12,809 nt of DNA, from NCBI GenBank assembly GCA_021815535.1, contig JAKAGL010000040.1, forward strand, positions 1-12,809. Direction: 5' to 3'. The first letter of the stretch is position 1. Each line of letters opens with the position of its first letter. The translations under genes were made by a program, and so were the position numbers. This stretch comes from a bacterium. GTDB lineage: Bacteria > Nitrospinota_A > UBA7883 > JACRGQ01. This document shows, piece by piece, positions 1 through 5,678 of this stretch. Below the pieces are notes generated by a model. That model was not told the DNA's origin, did not search any database, and saw only the letters and a list, made by a program, of their open reading frames with translations.

Positions 1-81
1 CTACATTAAGAAAATAAAAAAGAAGTAGCGCGCCACCAGCATATAATAAACTCCAATATAACAGTAAGAAACAACCAGTAA

Positions 82-117
82 ATATGGGTGACATGCTAGT
101 TTGATTATCACCCATAT
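82..117. repeat. Inverted repeat upstream of the thrC operon
   Basis: A perfect 10-bp inverted repeat, ATATGGGTGA at 82-91 and TCACCCATAT at 108-117, with a 16-bp spacer. It lies about 50 bp before the -35 element of the operon promoter. No T-run follows, so it does not look like an intrinsic terminator of an upstream gene. It could be an operator for an unidentified regulator or the end of an upstream transcript. The role is inferred from position only. Confidence 0.5.
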
Positions 118-164
118 GGCAATAACCGCTTATTTGTAACTCTATGGAAAAACATATTTAAATC

Positions 165-193
165 TTGACAAAAATACTAGGGTACTTTAAAAT
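165..193 (+). promoter_or_regulatory. Candidate sigma-70 promoter of the thrC-cysO-tusA operon
   Basis: TTGACA at 165-170 is a perfect -35 element. After a 17-bp spacer comes TAAAAT at 188-193, a 5/6 match to the -10 consensus. Transcription would start near 200 and leave a leader of about 95 nt before the threonine synthase start. No other promoter this good is visible before the eight-gene block. Confidence 0.7.
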
Positions 194-212
194 TCGTTTC
201 TTGAGTTAGTTT

Positions 213-247
213 GCCGGAAGAGGATGGCGCTCCTTTCCTTTGCTGGC
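213..247 (+). promoter_or_regulatory. Candidate hairpin in the 5' leader of the operon
   Basis: GGAAGAGGA (216-224) can pair with TCCTTTCC (231-238), allowing one G-U pair and one bulged A, around a 6-nt loop. GCC (213-215) can close it against GGC (245-247). The element lies between the predicted transcription start and the first gene. It matches no riboswitch class I recognise, and no T-run follows, so a terminator is unlikely. The rest of 1-294 shows no gene. Confidence 0.3.
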
Positions 248-294
248 GTGATCTTATAAAAAGATATTAATTAGAAATGAGGATTTCGGGGCAC

Positions 295-1518
295 ATGGGA
301 CTTGTCAACGGCCTGAAATGCCGCGAATGCGGTAAACCATACAAAGCTGAACCAAAATATGTTTGCGAAGAATGCTTTGGTCCGCTTGAGGTTGATTACA
401 ATTACAGCGAAATAAAAAAATCCATCACGAAGGAAAAAATTCTTTCACGTCCGCCGAACATGTGGCGGTACAAAGAACTGCTCCCCATTGAAGGTGAACC
501 GGCGGTAAAGCTCTCCGTCGGGTATACGCCGCTGGTGCGGTGCAAAAATCTCGGCAAGGCATGGGGGATGCCGAATCTGTACATCAAGAACGATGCGGTG
601 AACCACCCCTCGCTTTCCTTCAAGGACCGCGTTGTATCCACTGCGATCTCCAAAGCAATCGAGTTTGGTTACGACACCGTCGGTTGCGCCAGCACCGGCA
701 ATTTGGCAAATTCCGTTTCTGCCATATCCGCCCATGCGGGGCTGAAGGCGGTGGTGCTGGTCCCCTCTGACCTTGAAGCGGGGAAAATCGTCGGGACGCA
801 GGTTTACAAACCGAAACTGATAAAGGTGTTCGGCAACTATGACGATGTGAACCGGCTGTGCACCGAGATCACGTCGAAATACAACATTGCGTTTGTGAAT
901 ATCAATTTACGGGTTTACTACGGCGACGGCAGCAAGACTTATGGACACGAGATCGCCGAACAGCTTGGCTGGAAGGCGCCGGACCAGGTCATAGTCCCTA
1001 TCGCCGGCTCGTCGCTCATCACAAAGATTTACCGGGCCTTTAAGGAATTTGAAATGCTCGGCTTCATTCCCGAAGTGAAAACGCGGGTTTTCGGCGCGCA
1101 GGCAACCGGCTGCTCCCCCGTCACCACCGCAGTGAAGGAAGGAAAGAAAAACTTCAAACCGCAAAAACCGAATACCATCGCCCGCTCCATCGCGATCGGC
1201 AACCCGGCCGATGGATATTACGGCATTAAAACGATCAATGAATCGGGCGGCTGGGCGGAGGACGTGAGCGATCAGGAAGTGGTGGACGGCATAAAAATGC
1301 TTGCCGAACATGAGGGCATTTTTACGGAAACAGCAGGCGGAGTAACCGTCTCCGTTACCAAGAAACTTTTAGATCAAAAAAGGCTCGATCCCAATGCCGT
1401 GACTGTAATGTGCATAACGGGAAATGGATTGAAGACCCAGGAAGTTCTTCATGGAAATCTTGAAGAGCCACCGATTATTCATCCGAAGCTTGAAGAGTTT
1501 CAGAGAATATATATATAA
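295..1518 (+). CDS. thrC: Threonine synthase
   Basis: PLP enzyme that converts O-phosphohomoserine to threonine and phosphate in the cytoplasm. The product is 407 aa from the ATG at 295. An earlier in-frame ATG at 277 would give 413 aa, but the only SD-like stretch (GAGGA, 279-283) lies inside that extension and suits 295. The N-terminus carries a zinc-ribbon-like pair of CxxC motifs (Cys 9, 12, 24, 27). The Schiff-base lysine is Lys110 in the PSLSFKDR motif. A Gly-rich phosphate-binding stretch (STGNLANS) and the C-terminal ETAGGVTV segment fit fold-type II PLP enzymes of the threonine synthase family. It is the first gene of the operon, 33 bp before the sulfur carrier gene. Its link with sulfur genes raises the possibility that phosphohomoserine also feeds a sulfhydrylation step, which is inference only. 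Confidence 0.93.
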   Translation: MGLVNGLKCRECGKPYKAEPKYVCEECFGPLEVDYNYSEIKKSITKEKILSRPPNMWRYKELLPIEGEPAVKLSVGYTPLVRCKNLGKAWGMPNLYIKNDAVNHPSLSFKDRVVSTAISKAIEFGYDTVGCASTGNLANSVSAISAHAGLKAVVLVPSDLEAGKIVGTQVYKPKLIKVFGNYDDVNRLCTEITSKYNIAFVNINLRVYYGDGSKTYGHEIAEQLGWKAPDQVIVPIAGSSLITKIYRAFKEFEMLGFIPEVKTRVFGAQATGCSPVTTAVKEGKKNFKPQKPNTIARSIAIGNPADGYYGIKTINESGGWAEDVSDQEVVDGIKMLAEHEGIFTETAGGVTVSVTKKLLDQKRLDPNAVTVMCITGNGLKTQEVLHGNLEEPPIIHPKLEEFQRIYI

Positions 1519-1541
1519 AAAACATATAAGAAAAAGACAAT

Positions 1542-1547
1542 AGGAGG
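1542..1547 (+). promoter_or_regulatory. Strong ribosome binding site of the sulfur carrier gene
   Basis: A perfect AGGAGG, 4 nt before the ATG at 1552, in an A-rich gap between threonine synthase and the carrier gene. It is the strongest SD sequence in the operon, which fits the need for more carrier protein than enzyme. Confidence 0.75.
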
Positions 1548-1551
1548 CGTA

Positions 1552-1845
1552 ATGGCTGTTAATGTTAGGATTCCAACCCCGTTGCAAAAACTCACCGGAG
1601 GCAAAGGGGATGTCACCGCGAGCGGAGGCAACGTTAAGGAAGTAATTGACCACTTGGAAAAGAACTATCCAGGCTTTAAAGAGAAGCTTTATTCCGAGGA
1701 TGGAGAGCTGAGGCGCTTCATCAACATATATATTAATGAAGAAGATATCAGGTTCATCGATTCCGACGGCTCACAGGTCAAGGATGGGGATACCATTTCT
1801 ATAATTCCGGCAATAGCTGGCGGATCTGGCAAAATACAGAAATAA
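1552..1845 (+). CDS. cysO: CysO/MoaD-like ubiquitin-fold sulfur carrier with a C-terminal tail
   Basis: Small 97-aa beta-grasp protein. From the N-terminal IPTPLQKLTGG, through the HLEKNYPG and RRFINIYINEEDIRF stretches, to the IIPAIAGG end, it resembles mycobacterial CysO more than molybdopterin MoaD. By analogy, its C-terminal glycine is adenylated by an E1-like enzyme, turned into a thiocarboxylate, and used as the sulfur donor by a CysM-type cysteine synthase. The Gly-Gly (residues 90-91) is not terminal: SGKIQK follows, so processing is needed before activation. Such tails occur in other carriers (QbsE, HcyS), where JAMM-type proteases remove them. A strong SD, AGGAGG at 1542-1547, is 4 nt before the ATG. 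The activating enzyme gene follows 40 bp later. ThiS or MoaD are alternatives, but the neighbours favour cysteine synthesis. Confidence 0.88.
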   Translation: MAVNVRIPTPLQKLTGGKGDVTASGGNVKEVIDHLEKNYPGFKEKLYSEDGELRRFINIYINEEDIRFIDSDGSQVKDGDTISIIPAIAGGSGKIQK

Positions 1846-1885
1846 ACATAATAAAAAAATATAGAAGAACGGAGTTGGCACGGTT

Positions 1886-2698
1886 ATGAGGTTCACCCCA
1901 GAACAGGTTAAAAGATATGCGAGGCATATCATTCTCCCGGAGGTTGGGGGGAAGGGGCAGGAAAAACTGCTGGGCGCCAAAGTTCTTTTGCTGGGCGCGG
2001 GAGGACTGGGTTCTCCGCTTGCGCTTTATCTGGCGGCGGCAGGAATTGGCAACCTCGGTATCATCGATTTCGACGTAGTCGACAACTCCAATCTACAGCG
2101 CCAGATCATTCATTCGACAGCGGACATAGGGCGCCTTAAGGTTGATTCGGCCAGAGACGGCATTAACGGGCTGAATCCCGATGTGAAGGTGACCACGTAC
2201 AACACGCGCCTCGACAGCACCAACGTGCTTGATATTTTCAAGGACTGGGACATCATTGCAGACGGATGCGACAACTTCCCCACCCGTTATTTGGTGAATG
2301 ATGCCTGCGTGTTGCTTGGCAAAACGAATGTACACGGATCGATATTCAGGTTTGAAGGACAGGTGACGGTTTTCAAATCCCCCGAAGGACCCTGCTACCG
2401 TTGCATGTACCCGGAGCCGCCGCCGCCGGGGATGGTGCCAAGCTGCCAGGAGGCGGGCGTGCTCGGCGTTCTGCCGGGGGTGGTCGGCAATCTGCAGGCG
2501 GTGGAAGTGATCAAGCAAATACTCGGCATTGGCGAGCCGCTGGTTGGCAAGCTGCTTCTCTATGATGCCCTCAAAGCGGAAACGCGGAAGCTGAAAGTGC
2601 GCAAAGACCCGAAGTGCCCCCTCTGCGGCGAACATAAAACAATTACCAAACTGATCGATTACGAACAGTTTTGCGGAGCACCGATTGGACACGAATGA
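1886..2698 (+). CDS. moeB: MoeB/ThiF-type E1-like enzyme activating the sulfur carrier
   Basis: HesA/MoeB/ThiF family protein of 270 aa that adenylates the C-terminal glycine of a ubiquitin-like sulfur carrier. Visible are the nucleotide-binding GAGGLGSP loop (37-44), the DFD acidic residues (61-63), the NSNLQRQ segment with its arginine (68-74), a conserved CDN (128-130), and a zinc site of two CxxC pairs (170/173 and 244/247). Cys187 in SCQEAG matches the conserved cysteine of the family. The protein ends soon after the second CxxC, so it has no C-terminal rhodanese domain, unlike mycobacterial MoeZ. Sulfur must therefore arrive from another protein. The ATG has a GGAG (1871-1874) 11 nt upstream. 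The gene end overlaps the next start by 14 bp. The partner is inferred to be the carrier encoded just upstream. Confidence 0.92.
   Translation: MRFTPEQVKRYARHIILPEVGGKGQEKLLGAKVLLLGAGGLGSPLALYLAAAGIGNLGIIDFDVVDNSNLQRQIIHSTADIGRLKVDSARDGINGLNPDVKVTTYNTRLDSTNVLDIFKDWDIIADGCDNFPTRYLVNDACVLLGKTNVHGSIFRFEGQVTVFKSPEGPCYRCMYPEPPPPGMVPSCQEAGVLGVLPGVVGNLQAVEVIKQILGIGEPLVGKLLLYDALKAETRKLKVRKDPKCPLCGEHKTITKLIDYEQFCGAPIGHE
2675..2687 (+). promoter_or_regulatory. SD plus TTG start of the DsrE-like gene, inside moeB
   Basis: GGAG at 2675-2678 stands 6 nt before the TTG at 2685-2687. Both lie in the last codons of moeB, giving a 14-bp gene overlap and probably translational coupling. This decides the start over the later ATG at 2721. 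Confidence 0.6.
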
Positions 2699-3002
2699 CA
2701 GGAAACTCGGCTTTCTCGTGATGACCGGGCCGGACAGCCAGGACATCCACAACGTGATCGGTTTGGCCGGCGCGGCGATAGAGAAAGGGATCGGTGTGGA
2801 AATATTCCTGATGCACCGGGGGGTGCTGAATAGCACGGTGCCGGCGCTGGACGCCTTGGCGGACAAAGGGGCGGCTATCACCGTATGCGCGCACAACGCC
2901 GGCGAGCTGAAGGCCTACCGCAATGAAAAATTCAATTACGGCAGCCAGTTCGACCATGCGAACATCATCGGCGACACAACCCGGTACTTGGCGTTCGCAT
3001 GA
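2685..3002 (+). CDS. DsrE-like sulfur relay protein
   Basis: 105-aa protein of the DsrE/TusD-like fold. The N-terminal KLGFLVMTGPDSQD, the hydrophobic IEIFLMHRGV-type strand (about 39-47), and Cys68 in ITVCAHNA fit the family, whose conserved cysteine carries persulfide sulfur. The start is a TTG at 2685 inside moeB, with GGAG at 2675-2678 six nt upstream. The next in-frame ATG (2721) would remove the first beta strand, so the TTG is preferred. Its stop overlaps the next gene's ATG (ATGA). With the following DsrF-like and DsrH-like genes it could form a DsrEFH/TusBCD-like complex. Its role in supplying sulfur to the carrier is inferred from the operon. Confidence 0.78.
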   Translation: MDTNDRKLGFLVMTGPDSQDIHNVIGLAGAAIEKGIGVEIFLMHRGVLNSTVPALDALADKGAAITVCAHNAGELKAYRNEKFNYGSQFDHANIIGDTTRYLAFA

Positions 3003-3340
3003 AAAAGGTGGCGGTTCTTTTCACGGAATTTCCGTTGGGGACGAACAGCACCGGTGAAAAGCTGCGGATGAGCCTCGGCTTGACCCTTAACGACGACAAC
3101 GAAGTGCATCTGCTGTTCATGGGAAAAGGGCGGCACGCGCTGGAAGCGCTTGATGAATCCGCGGCGCATATGCAGCCGGTCAACAAACACGTATCGATGC
3201 TGGCGCGGCTGGGTGCGCGGATCTATGTGGAAACCGGCGGCGGTTTCGGCTACCTTCCGGATGCGGCGGCAAAACTGAAAGTTATTCAGGCGGCGGATGC
3301 GCGCGCGTTGATCAACGAAGCGGATGCGTTTATTCACTGA
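2999..3340 (+). CDS. DsrF/TusC-like sulfur relay subunit without cysteine
   Basis: 113-aa protein whose N-terminus (MKKVAVLFTEFPLGTNS), amphipathic helix (about 18-30) and strand VHLLFMGKG (36-44) resemble DsrE/DsrF-fold proteins. It contains no cysteine at all, like TusC/DsrF, which are structural partners rather than persulfide carriers. The start overlaps the previous stop as ATGA, so the two are probably translationally coupled and partners in one complex. It could also be a second DsrE-type protein with another function. The family call is less certain than for its neighbour. Confidence 0.68.
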   Translation: MKKVAVLFTEFPLGTNSTGEKLRMSLGLTLNDDNEVHLLFMGKGRHALEALDESAAHMQPVNKHVSMLARLGARIYVETGGGFGYLPDAAAKLKVIQAADARALINEADAFIH

Positions 3341-3355
3341 AGAGGAAACAAAGAG

Positions 3356-4312
3356 ATGAAAGCGACCCAACTGCCCCCGGAGCTTCGGGTTCCGGTCATC
3401 ACCACCTACGACGAGGCGGTGCTTGACCGTATTGGCAACACTCCTTTGCTCAAGATCAAGAACATCGTTAAGGATCTCGGCAACAAGGATATAGAAATAT
3501 ACGCCAAGGCGGAGTGGACCAACCCGGCCGGCAGCGTGAAGGCGCGCCCCGCCTTGCGGATGGTGCGCGACGGGTTGGCAAGCGGCGCCTTCAAGCGCGG
3601 CATGGAGCTGATAGATTCCACCAGCGGCAACACCGGCGTGGCCTATGCGCTGATCGGGCGGATTCTCGGTTTCAAAGTGAACCTCGTCCTTCCCAGCAAC
3701 GTCTGCAAGGCGCGCAAGGGGATCATGGCCAAGCAGTTCAAGGCGAACCTGATACTTTCGGATCCGATGGAGCAGTCCGACGGCGCCATCAAACTATGCC
3801 GGAAGCTCTATCAGGAGAACCGGGACAAATACTTTCTCCCAGATCAATACAACAATCCTTCCAACTGGATGGCCCACCGCGATACCACCGCGCGGGAAAT
3901 ATTTGAGCAGACCAAAGGACGGGTGACCCATTTTTTCGCCGGCATCGGAACTTCCGGTACGTTGATGGGAACAAGCCGCGGGTTGAAGGCGCTGAATTCC
4001 GGGGTGAAATCGTATGCGGTGGAACCCGCGGAAAGCCTGCACGGCATTGAAGGATTGAAGCACATGGAAAGTTCCATTGTGCCGGGGATCTACGATATAT
4101 CGGTGTACGACGAGAAAATATCGGTTACCACCGACGAGGCGTACCACATGGTAAGCCGTATCGAGGACGAAGAAGGGCTGTTGGTCGGCACCTCCTCCGG
4201 CGCGGCGCTGGTGGGGGCCATGAAACTGGCGGCCCGGATCGACAAGGGGGTGCTGGTCGTTATTTTCCCCGACAGTTGCGAAGAATGTGTCGTCGCCCAC
4301 GGGGAGTTTTGA
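3356..4312 (+). CDS. cysM: Cysteine synthase, CysM-type, probably thiocarboxylate-dependent
   Basis: Fold-type II PLP enzyme of 318 aa that replaces the beta group of an activated serine with sulfur. The PLP lysine is Lys62 in NPAGSVK, the substrate/PLP loop is STSGNTG (88-94), and the phosphate-binding loop is GIGTSGTLMG (197-206). The segment GLKHMESSIVP (233-243) aligns by eye with the region around Arg220 of mycobacterial CysM, which binds O-phosphoserine. Here that position is Lys235, a basic residue that could also bind phosphate. The C-terminus is odd: SCEEC (307-311) gives a CxxC pair where relatives have a GERY-like sequence, and the protein ends only seven residues later. An SD-like AGAGGA lies upstream. 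The gene sits between the DsrF-like and DsrH-like genes. Thiocarboxylate use is inferred from the carrier and E1 genes upstream; it could also use free sulfide. Confidence 0.88.
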   Translation: MKATQLPPELRVPVITTYDEAVLDRIGNTPLLKIKNIVKDLGNKDIEIYAKAEWTNPAGSVKARPALRMVRDGLASGAFKRGMELIDSTSGNTGVAYALIGRILGFKVNLVLPSNVCKARKGIMAKQFKANLILSDPMEQSDGAIKLCRKLYQENRDKYFLPDQYNNPSNWMAHRDTTAREIFEQTKGRVTHFFAGIGTSGTLMGTSRGLKALNSGVKSYAVEPAESLHGIEGLKHMESSIVPGIYDISVYDEKISVTTDEAYHMVSRIEDEEGLLVGTSSGAALVGAMKLAARIDKGVLVVIFPDSCEECVVAHGEF

Positions 4313-4315
4313 CCG

Positions 4316-4552
4316 GTGCGGTTGTTGATCGTGCGGAATGCGCAAAGCGAAGCGCTGAAATACATCGATCTGGCGGATGGTGATCAAAAGATCGTGCTGA
4401 TGCAGAACGCGGTGTATGACGAAGCGCTGCGCAGCGGCGGATTATGCCTGGCCGAGGACGTGAAGGCGCGCGGTATTCAGGGGGCGCGGACGATAGATTA
4501 CGCCGCCATCGTCGATGAAATATTCAGCGCCGAAAAGGCGATCTGCATTTGA
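4316..4552 (+). CDS. DsrH/TusB-like small protein
   Basis: 78-aa protein starting at a GTG only 3 nt after the cysteine synthase stop. The strand-turn motif IVLMQNAVY (26-34) and the later LAEDVKARGI (45-54) match the TusB/DsrH pattern (LLQDAVY, then a D-x-x-x-R-G segment). TusB and DsrH normally carry a conserved cysteine near residue 20. Here the only cysteines are Cys44 and Cys77, so the usual persulfide site is not in place. It may be the third subunit of a DsrEFH-like complex with the two genes upstream of cysM. Annotation rests on short motifs, so it is moderately confident. Confidence 0.68.
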   Translation: MRLLIVRNAQSEALKYIDLADGDQKIVLMQNAVYDEALRSGGLCLAEDVKARGIQGARTIDYAAIVDEIFSAEKAICI

Positions 4553-4565
4553 AAAGGGAAAGAAG

Positions 4566-4799
4566 ATGAAAGCCGACGTCACCATCGATATCAAAGGGGA
4601 AGTTTGCCCCTATACGTTTGTACACTCGAAACTGGCGTTGGAAGACCTCGCCCCCGGGCAGGTGCTGGAAGTGATCACCGACCACCAGCCGGCCACGCAA
4701 AACGTGCCGCGCAGCGTTGAGGGCGAAGGGCACAAAGTTTTGGAAATAGCCAAGATCAACGACACCGACTGGAAAATGGTCTTTCAGAAAAAATCCTGA
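4566..4799 (+). CDS. TusA-like sulfur carrier/sulfurtransferase
   Basis: 77-aa TusA/SirA-fold protein. IDIKGEVCPYTFVHSKLALE (7-26) holds the catalytic Cys14, which in TusA accepts a persulfide and hands it on to DsrE/TusD-type partners. The usual CPxP motif is CPYT here (Thr17 in place of the second proline). The start at 4566 follows a purine-rich AGGGAAAGAAG. A longer upstream frame would overlap the DsrH-like gene and lacks family similarity. It is the last gene of the operon, 13 bp after the DsrH-like gene. The likely role is to collect sulfur and pass it through the DsrE-like complex to the CysO thiocarboxylate. That order is inferred. Confidence 0.85.
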   Translation: MKADVTIDIKGEVCPYTFVHSKLALEDLAPGQVLEVITDHQPATQNVPRSVEGEGHKVLEIAKINDTDWKMVFQKKS

Positions 4800-4815
4800 A
4801 CCGTGCCCTCTTGCG

Positions 4816-5550
4816 TTATGGCGCCACCCTTTTGAATAGCCGTTCGGGAATGTGGATGAACAGCCACATCAGGAATTTCCAATACCCGGGCGTGTAAATG
4901 ACATCCCTCCCCTTTTGCTGTCCGCGGAAAATATCACGCGCAACATCACCGGTACGCGCGGTGAGCCAACGGGGAAACGGTATTCCCGCGGTCATTTTCG
5001 TGGCGGTAAATCCGGGTTTCACGGTGAGCACCTGCACGCCGCTGAATGAAAGGCGGTGGCGCAGGCCGGAAAGATAGGTGGTAAACGCCGCTTTGGCCGC
5101 GGCGTGAAAATAGTTGTGGCGGAATCCCCTCTCCCCCATCACCGAACTGACGCCGACGATGAAGCCGGCCTTTTCTTTTTCATAGAAGTCGGCGACGACA
5201 TTGAGGATGGAGACCGGGCCGACAAAATTGAGTTGGATTATTTTGGAAACTTCCTCCATGTCGCCCATTGCCAGCCGGTGATCGCCGAGGTAGCCGCCGA
5301 TGCAGACAACACCCGCCGGCGGCGGGTCGAGCCGGTGGAAGAATTTTTCGTGGCCGTTGAAGTAAAGAAGATCGAACCGCAGCGGCTTGGCATCGATGCC
5401 ATGCGCGGCTTGCAGATGTTCACATTCGGCGGTCAAAACTTCGGGTTGCGTATGGGCAAGGTAAAGATTGTAACCGGCGGCGGCGTACAGCCGCGCGAGA
5501 GGCCGGGCGATATCGGAATTCGCGCCGAGGATAAGGACGTAACCTTTCAT
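4816..5550 (-). CDS. Short-chain dehydrogenase-like protein with a substituted active-site tyrosine
   Basis: 244-aa Rossmann-fold SDR-like protein. The dinucleotide loop is the GANSDIA variant (residues 9-15) rather than TGxxxGIG, as in SDRs of the DprE2-like/polysaccharide type. The catalytic serine is in VSSVMGERG (134-142), and the PG motif follows at 179-180. The normal YxxxK catalytic pair is broken: Lys153 is present, but the residue four places before it is His149, and a tyrosine sits two places earlier (Tyr147). The codon is CAC, one base from TAC. The C-terminus YTPGYWKFLMWLFIHIPERL is hydrophobic, typical of this subgroup and possibly membrane-associating. The gene is convergent with the tusA-like gene, 16 bp apart, and 128 bp downstream of parB. 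The substrate is unknown. Confidence 0.82.
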   Translation of the reverse strand: MKGYVLILGANSDIARPLARLYAAAGYNLYLAHTQPEVLTAECEHLQAAHGIDAKPLRFDLLYFNGHEKFFHRLDPPPAGVVCIGGYLGDHRLAMGDMEEVSKIIQLNFVGPVSILNVVADFYEKEKAGFIVGVSSVMGERGFRHNYFHAAAKAAFTTYLSGLRHRLSFSGVQVLTVKPGFTATKMTAGIPFPRWLTARTGDVARDIFRGQQKGRDVIYTPGYWKFLMWLFIHIPERLFKRVAP

Positions 5551-5647
5551 CAGCTAACGGCCTTCAAATAGTAAAAAATGGGGCATTAAAGCCACATAAA
5601 AAGGCAAATAAAACAAGAAGATACAAGGCGAGAATTTGCCATTCCAG

Positions 5648-5665
5648 TTGTTGCAATTGTTGCAA
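5648..5665. repeat. Short tandem repeat 3' of parB
   Basis: TTGTTGCAA occurs twice in direct succession (5648-5656 and 5657-5665) just downstream of the parB stop. In the - strand it would encode LQQLQQ in an unassigned frame. The rest of the gap to the SDR gene (5551-5678) shows no clear gene or terminator. Confidence 0.6.
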
Positions 5666-5678
5666 AAGCTCCAATTGG

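Noticed and set aside
42..47. TATAAT near the left edge, as a promoter.
   Set aside because: No -35 element at the right distance and no gene start near it. The promoter at 165-193 is much better.
2093..2896. A long - strand open frame across moeB and the DsrE-like gene.
   Set aside because: It overlaps two well-supported + strand genes, has no family motif, and is an antisense shadow.
4515..4565. An in-frame upstream extension of the TusA-like protein.
   Set aside because: It overlaps the DsrH-like gene by 38 bp, lacks similarity to TusA, and the ATG at 4566 has a better upstream purine-rich site.
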